Assembly: GCA_016758905.1 (NCBI GenBank)
Contig: JAEPQZ010000018.1
Span: forward strand, 372,001-436,000
Direction of reading: 5' to 3'
DNA: 64,000 bases
DNA from: Umbelopsis isabellina
Taxonomy: Eukaryota > Mucoromycota > Umbelopsidomycetes > Umbelopsidales > Umbelopsidaceae
Position 1 is the first letter of the stretch; every line of letters begins with the position of its first letter. The notes below the pieces were generated by a model. The model worked only from the letters and a program-made list of their open reading frames with translations, searched no databases and was not told where the DNA came from. Both the position numbers and the translations under genes were made by a program. Of this stretch, positions 44,894-56,145 are shown in pieces.

Positions 44894-46575
44894 ATGATGG
44901 CAGCCAGAGGTTCGCAAGCGCGAGCTCTGGCTTTGATAACCATAGTCATCGTTTTGCTGGTGTACTCCCTTTCTAGGAATTCAGTCTATCTGAAGTCGAA
45001 CCCCGTCAATCAACCTATTGCTGAACATAGTACGCCATTACCTGCAGAGGAGATGGAATATCGAACGGCATGTGATGCTATCAAGTTCGAAACATTGTAA
45101 GTAACCAAAAATCACGTTTCGAACCCTCTCAAACAAATTGGGTTATGCCTGTCTCAATGATGTCTTACCTTTTATTTTCTATGGCACAATAGCCGCGATG
45201 ATCGTTCCATATGGGATGGACAGTCGCACAAATCTCTGTTTGTTGCAAGAGATGGAACATTCACGTTGACTGAACTTGATCTGACAACTAGGGATTCTGT
45301 GTGTGTGATTGTGCTGGTAAGGTTTCAATATTTTTGATGTGTTTCAATTGATGTAACACTGGAATAAATTTATCTGATACCAATACCTTATATTTGTAGC
45401 TTCCGCAGACACCAGCACTTTCCCCTCACATTGCCTCGTCCAGTCTCAGCGCTTCCGATAGCATATTAACTTATGCCATAAGCGAGTCTATTAAATACAA
45501 CATCGAGCTGCAGCAGCACTCTAGATACACTAATCTCTATTATGGACCAGCGTATTTCCCTCATCCAGATGTATATCATCTGATGCATACCATTGAGCAT
45601 CGATCTTACTTTTGGCTGGAACCTTCAAGACATCCTTACAAACCCATCAATTTTGAATCGTCTAATCGGGTACATGTCACTGATTCAAAACAGGATATAC
45701 CCAAATTACCGTACTGCGACCCTATCAACACTCATAAATTGAATGGCCGATGGATCGAAAAAGCAAAATACCAGGCCATGTATCCGTTTGATTTCTATGG
45801 CATGTTTGATGACGTTCAGGAAGATCATGCACTGCATGGCCATCTTTTTGTGCCAGATTGGTGTCGACTGGAATACACCAGTATTGGCCAAGGCGCTCGT
45901 TGCCTGGATAACAAAATTGTGCATGTATGGGGAGATGGACATATTCGCCGCAACCTCAAGGCCATTGCTTCTGCAGACAATTGGTGTGAAGCTACTGGTA
46001 AAGGAGGCTGTACGTGCAACGACGACGAAGAACACATGAAATCATTTACCTGGGCCACAGAACCATTGACACCGCTGACCCTTAACCAGACCTGGCAAGT
46101 GGATACCAAATTCCATATGGTGCCTGCCGGCAAGATCAGTAATACCGATTGGCCAGCACGGTTCGCCGAATGGACTGACCAGCTTCCGCCAGCTGATGTG
46201 GTGGTTTTCTCTGTGGGCAATGAAGACATAGCTTCTATGCATGTGAAACCTCAGGAGTTCAAAACTGCTTTAGAGTCATTTGCCACCGCCCTTCGCGCTG
46301 CCTATCCAACGCAACGCATTGTCATTCGAACCCCTAGACAGTTCGCAGGTGCGGTGCTGCAAGGCACCAGCTGGAGCGCAGGACGCAGCCAACTGTTTGC
46401 GCAGCTGGTGCTGGATCAATTCCAATCCGCATCCAACATGGTGTTTTGGGATATCGCCAAGCTTGGTGTTGCTGATCGTAGTTGCCTGCCTGCGTCCAAC
46501 CAGAACTATGCTCATCGCCAACTTGTCAGTATCGAGAACTTGTTGTTCTGGAACGCTGTTTGTCACAAGGCTTAA
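44894..46575 (+). CDS. type II membrane protein, PC-esterase/NXPE-like
   Basis: Three exons (44894-45096, 45193-45316, 45400-46575) give 500 residues. One hydrophobic segment near the start (ALALITIVIVLLVYSLS) makes it a type II anchor, as in Golgi glycan-modifying enzymes. The luminal part contains the block order of the PC-esterase/NXPE acyltransferase-like group: LPYCDPINTHKLNGRWIEKA, a Trp-Cys-containing PDWCRLEYTS, then VHVWGDGHIRRNLKAI, and later ADVVVFSVGNEDIASMHV. In the group the motif is usually Gly-Asp-Ser; here the DNA reads Gly-Asp-Gly, so the expected nucleophile is missing. The start is the first of two adjacent ATGs. It may act on wall polysaccharide; substrate unknown. Head-to-head with the repeat protein (273 bases). 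Confidence 0.8.
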
Positions 46576-46914
46576 AGTGGGCCCACCTTGGCTCCGGACG
46601 TTTCTTGATCTCTTCCTTCCACATAATCACTACATACACCAACCCATCCATTTGATTTCTTATTATCAGTTGCTTTTTTTTTTTCTATATTCACCGCATA
46701 CATACGTTAATAAATGCACATATATTCCACCGAGTACTACGCTCCCTGAGTACAATTTCACGAGCACGTTGCCAATCAGCACGATCGATATATTATCTTG
46801 GCGAAACATGGTGGTGGTATGGGTTTATTTGTTATATACAGTATATATATGAAAATTGGAGCCTCATAAAACGTCAAAAGCACTTTCGGGATATTAAGGC
46901 AGCGCTTGTTCGAT
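46576..46914. other. intergenic, convergent 3' ends
   Basis: 3' flanks of the PC-esterase-like and UBZ genes with T-rich and TA-rich runs. Nothing else recognised. Confidence 0.5.
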
Positions 46915-48603
46915 CTAGTTCTTTCCTTTGCGTTTGTACTGCCGGTACCTTTTTAACGCCGCAGCCGATGGTCTCGTCTTGTATGGTTTTGATTTAGACG
47001 ATCCAGCCCTAGCCTTAGAGGTCGTGGGTTGGGTGCATTCATCTTGTCCATCTCCCGTGGATTTGCGGCGGCCACGCTTGCTGCCGCTGCGACCACTGAA
47101 CTGCTGAAAGTACATTTGGTAGCCGGGATCCTGCTCTTTCAATTGTCTGATATCTTGGAAGCCTTCAACTGGAGAGAATGATCTTTCTCGTACTGGCTGT
47201 ACTGGCACTATTTCTTCTTCCACCGAAATTTCAGAAGGCACTTTCGATGATGCTGATGAGTTATAAGGATGTGGACCAGCAACCAAGTCAATGACGCTGC
47301 ACTCAGAATCACTTGCATGATCGTCAATATCAACTACCGTGCTGGAGATATTCTCTTCGGAAGTTGTGCTGTGATATTCCCTGACGACTGTATAACCAGA
47401 TGTAAGGTCGTTCAACTCACTGTCGATATGCCGTTGGAACATGCTAATGACTACGTGTTCGTGGCAAATCGGACACTCTTTTGTATCTTCTTTAGCGCTA
47501 CGTGCCTCATCCTCATTATCGCGATACACCGTAAATGCTTTCTTCTTTGGAAAAGACCATGGTAACGAGGACTGCTTGGTTGGTTTAGACGTCGTTGGGT
47601 TATTGATGCTTAGCTCACCGTTACAATCACTGGCATGAGCTTCTATCACGGATATAGAGAAGTCCTGATTACAGATAGGGCATGTATGCATGCGGGGGGT
47701 ATCGACAGCCTTAGCTTTCATGGTTTGCCTACTGGATAGTACATGGTCAAGTTGCTCTTGTTCAACTCGTGGTTTGCCAGATAGGCAAGCGTCAATTACC
47801 CCCTGGTCGGTTGCATGGGGAATGCTGAGTCGTTGAGCATTCCGTTTTGATGCGCCTGTCAGTTCAGATAAAATAGACCGCGACGCATTTCGCGGAGGCT
47901 CTGTTGGCGCACAGACTCCATCTGAAGTTGAGGTTTTGGTAGCTGCCGGTAGTTGCTGCACTTGATTTCGGCGTTGCTTTGCCACTAATGGACTTTTGTG
48001 CACAGCCAACGTTTCAAAGTCATCGGAGGAGCTATCGCTGTCGTCTGGTATTATCTGCCGCGGCACAATCCTCTCATAAAATATGGGCGATGGGGGACTA
48101 GATCTCATCAAGTCGTCGTTGTCGACGTTGTACAATGGCGACGACATTGAACTTGGAAAAGCGGCAGTATCGACGGAATTTTCTATTGCTGGTTCCTTAC
48201 GCCTTGACTGTTTGCTAGCCGGAGCTTTGGCATCATCGAGCACACGTACAGGAGCTTTAATCTTATCTGACAAGGTCCTTCTCTTCACTACGACATCCTT
48301 GGCTTTCACATGCTTGCGTGGTCGTATCAATTCGTCTTCTGAAGACCACGCTTCTTCCTTTACTTGCGGAACGTCTTGAGTCTCTGTACCAGCCTGCTTT
48401 CCTGGCATTCTATTGGTCATTTGTTGTTTTTGGCCAGGCACAGATCGAACAGTGTTTTCATTTTGCGACTGCACATTCTTCCGCGCCTTTGCTGAAGCAA
48501 GTGACAGACGATAGCGCTTTGATGTTGAGGATGTTAGATCCACTGGCTGAGCATTGGAGGATTTCTGACTGAGCGGTGGTCGTAATGCTGAGGCTGGCTG
48601 CAT
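46915..48603 (-). CDS. nuclear protein with two UBZ4-like zinc fingers
   Basis: I do not recognise the full protein, but it has a single exon of 562 residues with two Rad18-type ubiquitin-binding zinc fingers. The first (residues 308-327) fits C-x2-C-x11-H-x3-C exactly: CPICNQDFSISVIEAHASDC. The second (377-396) has CPIC and the His at the right spacing, but Glu stands where the last Cys should be. The N-terminal half is basic and Ser-rich, with likely nuclear localisation signals. Acidic SSEDEL and DDSDSSSDDFETL patches lie in between. The C-terminus is strongly basic (GSKRGRRKS, LKRYRQYKRKGK). This fits a DNA-repair or ubiquitin-signal reader. The start is the ATG at 48603; a longer open frame reaches 48729 but looks non-coding. 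Confidence 0.8.
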   Translation of the reverse strand: MQPASALRPPLSQKSSNAQPVDLTSSTSKRYRLSLASAKARKNVQSQNENTVRSVPGQKQQMTNRMPGKQAGTETQDVPQVKEEAWSSEDELIRPRKHVKAKDVVVKRRTLSDKIKAPVRVLDDAKAPASKQSRRKEPAIENSVDTAAFPSSMSSPLYNVDNDDLMRSSPPSPIFYERIVPRQIIPDDSDSSSDDFETLAVHKSPLVAKQRRNQVQQLPAATKTSTSDGVCAPTEPPRNASRSILSELTGASKRNAQRLSIPHATDQGVIDACLSGKPRVEQEQLDHVLSSRQTMKAKAVDTPRMHTCPICNQDFSISVIEAHASDCNGELSINNPTTSKPTKQSSLPWSFPKKKAFTVYRDNEDEARSAKEDTKECPICHEHVVISMFQRHIDSELNDLTSGYTVVREYHSTTSEENISSTVVDIDDHASDSECSVIDLVAGPHPYNSSASSKVPSEISVEEEIVPVQPVRERSFSPVEGFQDIRQLKEQDPGYQMYFQQFSGRSGSKRGRRKSTGDGQDECTQPTTSKARAGSSKSKPYKTRPSAAALKRYRQYKRKGKN

Positions 48604-48773
48604 TATGATACAAGCAGAAGAAAAAAAAACCACGCCTCGCGCCAAGCTGTTTCCATGCTCCAACAATGCAAAATTTGGTAGCCCGCAGGCGTGAACTTGG
48701 GCAGCTAAGCACCAGCCTGACTTCAACAAAATTGAAACGGGTTTGTTTCTCTGCTACTAAACAACATTCAACA
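48604..48773. promoter_or_regulatory. shared promoter, UBZ protein / RBBP9-like
   Basis: A 170-base divergent region. No TATA box or other named site is clear. Confidence 0.4.
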
Positions 48774-49611
48774 ATGAAGTGTGTCATTGCTCCTGGAAAC
48801 TACTCTAAGCAGCCTGAAATAGAAAACTGGTATGTTATTGAAGCCTAGTTAAGTGGTAACCATACCGTGTACTAATATTCTGTACCAGGTATCCGTCAGT
48901 GGCCAGGAAATTGAGACATACTACCAAAGAAAACGGTGAACGCCTATTCAGCGAAGTGGTTTTACGCCAGTTTCCGGACTGGAAGATTGGAAGAGAATCG
49001 GTAAGGATAGGGTATAAGCAAAGGCGAAACAGTACAAGGTATTGATGCGTCTCTCCAACAAGAAATGGATGCCATTCCTCGAAAATGTTCTTGAGGTTGG
49101 CGAAGACGACATAATCATTGGTCACAGGTAATTGTAGATCGGTTATTGTGGGTTCATGATTAGTATTTTCAAAACAGACAAGATCAAGGTTCTGATAAAT
49201 TTCATTGATGCAGCACTGGATCCATTGCTGCTATGCGGTAGGTGATTTATTTTTGCGCATAACATTGCATGGTGGCGTGGTCACTAAATCCATCACCACA
49301 GCTGGGCAGAGAAGCATAAAATTAGAGGAATTGTGCTCGTCAGTGCTTACCACTCCGATCTAGGTGAACCGACCGAGAAGGAAGCAGAATACTTTGATCG
49401 TCCATGGGACTTTGAAGCTATACGTAACAATGCCGGTTTCATCATTCAGTACTCATCTCCGTCTGATAAACTCGTTCCCATTGCGGAACAGCGGTACGTC
49501 TCCGAGCAGATGCAATCCGAGTACCACGAGCTAGAGAGACGCGGTCACTTCATAGCCAACACAGATTTTGATCAATTAGTTGACGATTTATTGAAACACC
49601 TGTTGTCGTAG
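48774..49611 (+). CDS. RBBP9-like serine hydrolase
   Basis: Small alpha/beta-hydrolase of the RBBP9/YdeN group. Five exons (48774-48829, 48889-49000, 49063-49127, 49214-49237, 49302-49611) give 188 residues; human RBBP9 has 186. The nucleophile elbow GHSTGS is split by an intron inside its Ser codon, and the 24-base exon 4 encodes only the following STGSIAAM. Other family blocks: FPDWKIGRES, KWMPFLENVLEVGEDDIIIG, GIVLVSAYHSDLG, EYFDRPWDFEAI, the acid loop SPSDKLVPI with Asp, and the catalytic His in ERRGHFIAN. A full Ser-Asp-His triad is therefore present. The physiological substrate is unknown even in better-studied relatives. Confidence 0.9.
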
Positions 49612-49846
49612 ATGGTCAACATTTGTATCTAATTCTTTCGTTTTATATCCTGTTTATAAATGATAAATGCATGGAATCAATTGTCACAAAGAACTTGTGA
49701 GTGTGTATTTCATATATTTTTATAAATGCTTGTCAAAGCACTTGTTGTATTCTATGTAAATCATGTCACTCAAGAGTGAGTAGGTTTGGGCTGACTTGCC
49801 AAACTGGCTATTAAATTTTCACGTGGAGATTAGCCCATGCAACTCT

Positions 49847-51126
49847 ATGTCTACCTACTTCAGCATGGCAATGCTGCCATTCGAAGGCTTGCTGCCGGTA
49901 GTAGATTGGCTGTCATACCTGGTCATAAACAAGATATATCAGTCTCCCATATTACTGTCCTTGTACAAAGTCTTCAAGTTGATTCTGCGCCTTGCTACCA
50001 ATTCAACAGAGATCTCGAGGCTTTGTGCTTCCGCTGTTTCTCGTGCTACTTATGATCACCACTGGGAGCAAGATTCAGACGTACCACAAGAAGACGACAG
50101 CGACCATGGGAGTGCCTATGAGCTCATACCTCGTGAAAGCACTCGGCTGGTTCAAGTCAATAGAGGTCTAGCCCAAGTCATCGACAACGTGCAGAACGGA
50201 GTCACCGCTGACCTATTGTTCCGCATCGACCGCTCCATCCTATACTCCAAGCAACTCTCCATCGAAAGAAGAGAGTTGGAGTTGCCCACACTACACCTAG
50301 ATCAAGTTACGAAAACCATCCTACTTAAAAAGCAGTTTCCTAATGGCGGATCATTTGACACAGTTGAGGCCAAAGTTTTGCAATATTGTTTGAAACGTAT
50401 TGCCGAAACGCATCGATTGGTTGCGGAAATCAATACTAGAACACATACAAAATACGATGGTAATAATAAGGCGCATGAAAATAGACTGATGGAGCTGTGG
50501 ACTAGCTTGATGCCGGACACAGCGTTGGAAGGGCGGATTACAAGGCAGTGGGGTCAAATCGGGTTCCAAGGGTCAGATCCTGCCACTGACTTTCGTGGAA
50601 TGGGCATGCAGGGTCTCGATGATTTGGTGTACTATGCTCAAGTTCATCCAAAATCCGCTCGGAGGGCACTTCAGTGTTCCTTGCACCCTGTCTCCTGGTA
50701 CCCCTTTGCCGTGGTGGGCATTAATATCACACAATATGCAGTGCAAATTCTCCTCACACGAAAACTGCAATATTATCTGTTTCAATTTGGCTCTAGCCGA
50801 GAAATGTATAGTGAATTCTATTGTAAGTAATATGACCATTTTTCTGTTCTATCGCCGTGTATCTTCCCCTCAATACTCAATATGCTTCGTTTATATATTT
50901 ATTCACAGGCTACCTATTTCACTCCTTCAATGAGTTTTGGATGTCTCATGAACAACCTCGGCTTACTGTGATGGAGTTTGAGGCCAAGTTCAAGGAATTT
51001 AAAGAGGTCATAGAGCAGGATCTATTAGTCAGAAAAGTGACAACATTACGGCATTTTCTGGGCAAGACCGACTCTGTCATAATAGAGGAGGTGACTCCTA
51101 CCGAAAAAGATAAGAAAAATAACTAG
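49847..51126 (+). CDS. ELMO-domain protein (ELMOD type)
   Basis: Two exons (49847-50822 and 50909-51126) give 397 residues. The ELMO/CED-12 core is clear: HENRLMELWTSLMPD, GRITRQWGQIGFQGSDPATD, FRGMGMQGLDDLVYYA, then WYPFAVVGINITQYAVQILL and the C-terminal FHSFNEFWMSHEQPRLTVME. In animals ELMOD proteins act as GTPase-activating proteins for Arf-family GTPases, using an Arg in the WxxxGFQGxDPxTDFRG stretch; that Arg is present here. The N-terminal ~160 residues contain a hydrophobic start and an acidic linker and are not conserved. The start ATG at 49847 was chosen because the frame upstream has no ATG. Confidence 0.88.
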
Positions 51127-51484
51127 AGAAAAAACTACTGGGCCAAATGTATTATAGTAAAGCGATAGCTGGGGCATGGTTCAAGTCAACTTTTGTTGCT
51201 TAAGCCGACTTAGTTGTTTTCAGTCATCCTAGGAGATAGCATGTCATAAAGTGACTACCTGACGGTGGTTTAGTGTAATCCAACAGGCTGTTCATGAAAT
51301 CAAAACGAAAGTTCTATTTTTCATTATATTAATCAAAGCAGCACCCTTTTTGGAGTAATTATTCCAAGTATGTACAATTAGTGTGTTTCTTTAAAATCAC
51401 ATCAACAACCAAAAGTAAATTAAGTCAGAGCCAATCAAAGCTCTAAAATAGAGTTTTGCTACGTATACATGTTGATGACTTATG
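51127..51484. other. intergenic, convergent 3' ends
   Basis: 3' flanks of the ELMO-domain gene and the small unknown gene, AT-rich. Nothing recognised. Confidence 0.5.
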
Positions 51485-52195
51485 CTATGGTAAAACAGGA
51501 GATCGAGTGTTGGTGTCCAGAATAGATGCAGAGACTTGCGAAAGTGTCAGTGGAGCATTGCGTGGTGCCAATAAGTACGCCTCGCGATCGTCCCTGAACG
51601 TACCACTACCTCGATGAGAACTTGCAAGCGACCTCCTTCTCTGAGGGATGGTTTCGTAACTTCTGGTTCCAAATAACATGCGGCTGGGAAAATTGATCCT
51701 TGCGCTGCTATCTGGTAAAAAGAAAGGAGCAAAGCGCTTAGCTCCTCTACACACAATTTCATGGAATAAAAAAAAATCTCTGTGTTCTCTGTCCCGCTAC
51801 CTACCGTCGAAATCGGATGTCTCGGCTGTTGCCGCGCTGTTTACCCCTAACAAACGGTCCAACTCGGCATTGGTCAACGAAAGTCGTCGCAGTAAATGCT
51901 CCTTTTCAAGGTACAACGTCCGAATCCTCGTTTCTTGGTCAGTTTGCAAAAACCCCGTCTCACTTGTTCGAATTGGCTCCAATCGACTATCGAGGTCCAT
52001 GGATGTGGGCATAACCAGTCGTTGATGACTGCGCAGGCTGAGTAGTGGGTGTGTCGGTCTTGCTCGTCGAGTAGTCGAACTCGGTGGAACAACAATCCCT
52101 TCGATCAAGTCGTCATCCGATGATGAGTCTGATTGTTCATGATCTGAATGCTCTGAAAGACGAGATGAGCTGGCTCTGTTGATCAATAACCCCAT
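51485..52195 (-). CDS. small unknown protein, Ser/Arg-rich with short coiled coil
   Basis: Not recognised. Two exons (52195-51805 and 51711-51485) give 205 residues with a clean 93-base intron. The first ~60 residues are Ser/Asp-rich (SDHEQSDSSSDDDLIEG). A helical stretch RIRTLYLEKEHLLRRLSLTN and AELDRLLG near residue 95-120 looks like a short coiled coil. The tail is rich in Arg, Ser and Thr. The conserved-looking start MGLLINRASSS has a Gly at position 2, as needed for N-myristoylation, but that is only a hint. The splice keeps an open frame across both exons, which supports a real gene. Confidence 0.6.
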
Positions 52196-53556
52196 GAACT
52201 AAAGGGTATGTCAATCTAAGTCACAAAAGACAAAGTGCAAAAGTTTCCGAAATGGATATGAACGGTGGGGAATAGCTGGCTATTTGAAAGATGCGAGAGG
52301 AAAAAAGAAAGAAAATATAAATTCAATATTCTTTACATTATGACTGAGAGTTTCCCGAGAAACAACAGATTGTTGAGATTTGCACCAGGGCAACACACTT
52401 GACCAGTGTCTTTTCATCGCCGAGCGTTATAAAAAAGGTATTAAAAATGAAACGCCTCAATTTAAACACTAATTATCAGCTATACAAATCCTTTGAAATA
52501 CGGTTATACCTACTATACAATCCCAGTAATAACTGACTGATTATAGCGGGAATATTTAGTGCTGCTTTGGAAATTACGGCTCTTCTTAGGTACAAAGCCA
52601 ATGTACATCAGTTTGCTGCATTTCGAAGCTGTCGATGTTTACATATCTTAAACTACAATGAATAGCTGATGAATGAAAGAAGGTTGTGCCAAACCGATAG
52701 AACACTGTGGAATTGTCTTGCTCATAACACGAGGAAATCGAGGCTTTGCAGCCAAAAATCCTCAGAAAGTTGCAGGCGGTGATGCAGATGTCTGCTGACA
52801 TTTATTGTTGATTTACGTGCTTTGGGTATACTTCATACCATAGCAGCAGGACAAACCGTTGCAAGCTTGCGTCAGCTTTGTCAGCAAACACGAAATCAGT
52901 AAATGATGGCGTGCAAACCATTTTCATCCCAGAACTAAGAGCAAACTGTTCACAGGCATTCCCTCATTTTTATTAAAGAAACGCAATGTTGAACCTGTGC
53001 CAAAGCTTGTGTAGTATCATGTCCCACATTTGACGAAAGTTGCGTCAAAACCGTCTCAAAATAATTTTATGAGCCAGTTGCTGGTTAAGCTATAATTAAC
53101 AGAAAGCAGTTGCTCTTGACTTCCAAGTCGAATATATTATATCAAGATGACAGCACTCAATGGTTCGGCCTGATAAATGCTTTCTCCATGAACTGTACAT
53201 GTATTTACTGGCAAATACAATGCAATAACGAGCATTTCTATGCTGATTACGCGATCAGGAAAATTGTGGCGTCAAGATTAGTCAGTAATGTGCTCTAGTT
53301 TCCCAAGTAATAGATATTCGGTACAAGCAATAACCACTACAGAGGCATACTTTCGGTGCTGCTAGACGTCCATCAGAATGCACTGATCATTTTATAACTA
53401 TGATTTCAAATTGACTGGTGAACATTCTAGTAAAACTGGGTCGCGGCGTTATATTGTCCGATGTCGCCACTCCAAATGGGACAAAACCCCCACACTTATA
53501 AAGAGTAAGGTCTTGTGAAAACCATGTAAAAAGTACTTTTCACAACTACAAAAACC
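52196..53556. other. intergenic, 1.4 kb, no gene recognised
   Basis: Divergent upstream regions of the small unknown gene and the glutathione transferase gene. A TATA-like TATAAAG near 53496 suits the transferase. Short frames here (52586-52801 minus, 53110-53298 plus) show no motif. Confidence 0.4.
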
Positions 53557-54594
53557 ATGACCCAACGTAAGTTTCTATCACTCGTCTTCTAACACAACAT
53601 GGTTTATTGTGCGTAATATCTGACCATATGCCTCCTTCAGCCAAGCTTACATTTTACACCGCCATCGTCTGCCCCTATGCTCAACGTGCAGCTATCGCCT
53701 TGAAAGAGGTCGGGGCCGAATACGAGAAAGTCGAGATTGATCTACAAAACAAGCCATCTTGGTATGCAGGATGCAGATTATGAGCCGGAAAATAGCTTCA
53801 TTTTATATTAACTCGACTGTGTGGTAATGCAGGTATAAGGACATCAACCCAGAGACCAAGGTGCCAGCTCTCACTGTAGACAAGACCAGCATTGCCGAGT
53901 CGCTTGTCCTTGTTGAGCTTATCCATGACTTGTTCCCCGAGAAAAAGTAAGAGAGAACAAAACGTTATATTAACCCCTATCGAGAAAAAGAAAAAGGCCC
54001 AAGTTGTTAACTTTGACCGATTGCCTTTGCAGATTGCTCCCCGATGATGCAGTGAAGCGCGCGCAGATCCGTTTCTTCGTTGAATTCTGGGCCACCAAAG
54101 TATCATCCAGCCAATTCAAGCTTTTGCAGACTCGCAACAACAAGGAGGCACGTCAAGCCACCTACAGCGAGATTAACAATGCGTTGAAGAGAGTGAGTTT
54201 TTTTCTTTTTTAGATCGGGAGCCTAAATGGCCAATTAACCTACCAGGTTGAGCAAAATTAGATTGGTAGGAAATAACTAACAACTATGATCCTCCAAATG
54301 CAGATAAATGAATTGTTGCTCGAACAAGCCTCAGAAGGACCTTACTTCTTGGGAAGTGAATATTCCATTGCTGACATCAACGTTGCCCCATTCGTTTACC
54401 GCTTTCAGCTTTTGGTCAATACCTTTTTGAAGGATGAAGGAGAACTGCAATACAACGAATACCCACGCCTCAAGCAATTTATTGAAGGGGTTGTTGAACG
54501 TGATTCATTCAAGGCTACCATTGCCCCAAATGAACTTTTGGAGTCATCCTTTAACAAATTTATTGCTCGTATTGAGGCTGCTGCTAAGAATTAG
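53557..54594 (+). CDS. glutathione S-transferase, omega-like
   Basis: Cytosolic glutathione transferase or dehydroascorbate-type reductase. Five exons (53557-53566, 53641-53761, 53833-53946, 54033-54192, 54304-54594) give 231 residues. Exon 1 is only ten bases (Met-Thr-Gln plus one base). The thioredoxin-like half has LTFYTAIVCPYAQRAAIALK with Cys14 before Pro, the catalytic Cys of omega-class and related enzymes. KVPALTVD (cis-Pro) and IAESLVLVELIHDLFP (Glu-Ser for glutathione) follow. The helical half has GPYFLGSEYSIADINVAPFV. The tail matches fungal omega/GTO members. Substrate cannot be told. Confidence 0.9.
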
Positions 54595-56145
54595 GTTTTT
54601 GTCATAAGTGGTTGTTTAATAAAAAAACAGAATAAGATCCAGTATATCCCACTCACTGAGCGATCAATTCTATACATGGGTAGAGACTGTACCAAATGGT
54701 ATTTCTCATTCTAAAAAGTCGTGTAATTATACATGTCAGGCTACTTTTAGGATAACATGGATGGTGATCTCTTGCCATCCCTGCATTCAGCCACTCCTTG
54801 GACTCTATACGAGATGAAATTTTCAACTCGATTAGAATCGGAGGAAACAAACAGGTTCGAAAGGGCATAGCTTCCGACGAGCATACCATTGGATTTTGTC
54901 ATACGACACACAAATGGCGAGCGGATTTTTCTATGAATGGCATAAGGTTCATTCAATATTCGTTTATCGAGGTGTAAGGGGCTTGCCTATCTCTTTTCGA
55001 AAAAAATCTTGGGCTAGGGTTTTCACGATCACCGGGTGCACTCAGCAGTTCAAGGTTTCACTTTGGTTAAAAGACATGTCGACTGCTGCATGGATGGGTT
55101 TTAGATAATCGAAAATTGACGACAAACGTAAGCTTTATGAATTTCCCAGGACATTGAAACCTAACTGTGCCATAGTGGGAAAAGGTGCCAATGCGTCAAT
55201 GAGATTGGCTCGGATTAAGCTTACCATAGCACAGCTTCGCGTTTAAACCGTCCAATGTCCCTACCCCTTGATAAGGTGCGTATGGTCCTTTTCAGCTGAC
55301 CTATGGCAGGGAGGAGCGAGGAGCAGGGAGAAGGCTGATAGGCGATTGGATGACAATAATTCATTGAGTAATATTCAACCCCCCTTTTTTCCGTGTGGTG
55401 ATTAACTTGGTTCTCGTAACAGCTATCACCAACATTGGATATATTGATTACTGCGAAAAGCAAAGGCTCTGGGAATGGCGGCTCATCGAGTTTTTCGGAC
55501 GGTCGATCGGGGAATGTATGGATATAGTAAAATCCCTAAGTTTAATTATGCTTTTCTCGGCTCCGTATTGCCTAAAGACTTGCAGCCATGGGATGATAGC
55601 TTGAAAAACACCCACTGGCTTAAGGTTTTCCAAGAAGATCCTTCTCGATCAAGTCAAGTTCCAAGTTGGCAGTGACTTATCTATTCCCTCCTAATTTCAA
55701 TGGGGAAGAGGGGTTCAGGTCAAGTCAGTTGGCAAACAGCCGTAAATGGGAAGAAGGCACAAGTCACGCTAGAAATCGGCAACTTTGCCTGCCAAAAGCG
55801 CATAAATTGAAAATTCTCGAGTCCCAAAGGGGGCGGGGCAGAAGTAGTTGATTTTTAACGCAGGTCAAAGCCTTAAACCGACAGAAGTGACTGACGAAAA
55901 TTATAATAATAATAACGTTTAAGCATGTCTTCCCCTTTCCTATACTCTTCTCCTTCTTCTCATTTCTTTTTTCTCTTTATTTACTTGACCCCTCCAATAT
56001 ATAAAAACCCTTATAAAACCCAATTCTATTTCCTCTTGATCTTCCCGCCCTCTTTATACTCTTCTATCTTTCTCGGTCTTGAAAAACCTCGCCACCTATC
56101 CTTTTTCTCCGTCTTCCCCCCGAGATTATTAACAAACTGACAACA
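54595..56145. other. intergenic with APSES leader, 1.55 kb
   Basis: 3' flank of the transferase gene, then the promoter and leader of the APSES gene. TATATAAAAA near 55998 and a long pyrimidine-rich tract (about 55928-56125) look like a TATA box and a CT-rich 5' untranslated leader. A 66-codon plus-strand frame at 55475-55675 starts MAAHRVFRTVDRGMYGYSK and has a protein-like composition, but no support beyond that. Confidence 0.45.

Noticed and set aside
47269-47638. Plus-strand frames inside the UBZ gene
   Set aside because: They are antisense shadows; the minus-strand frame has two zinc-finger motifs and a single long open frame.
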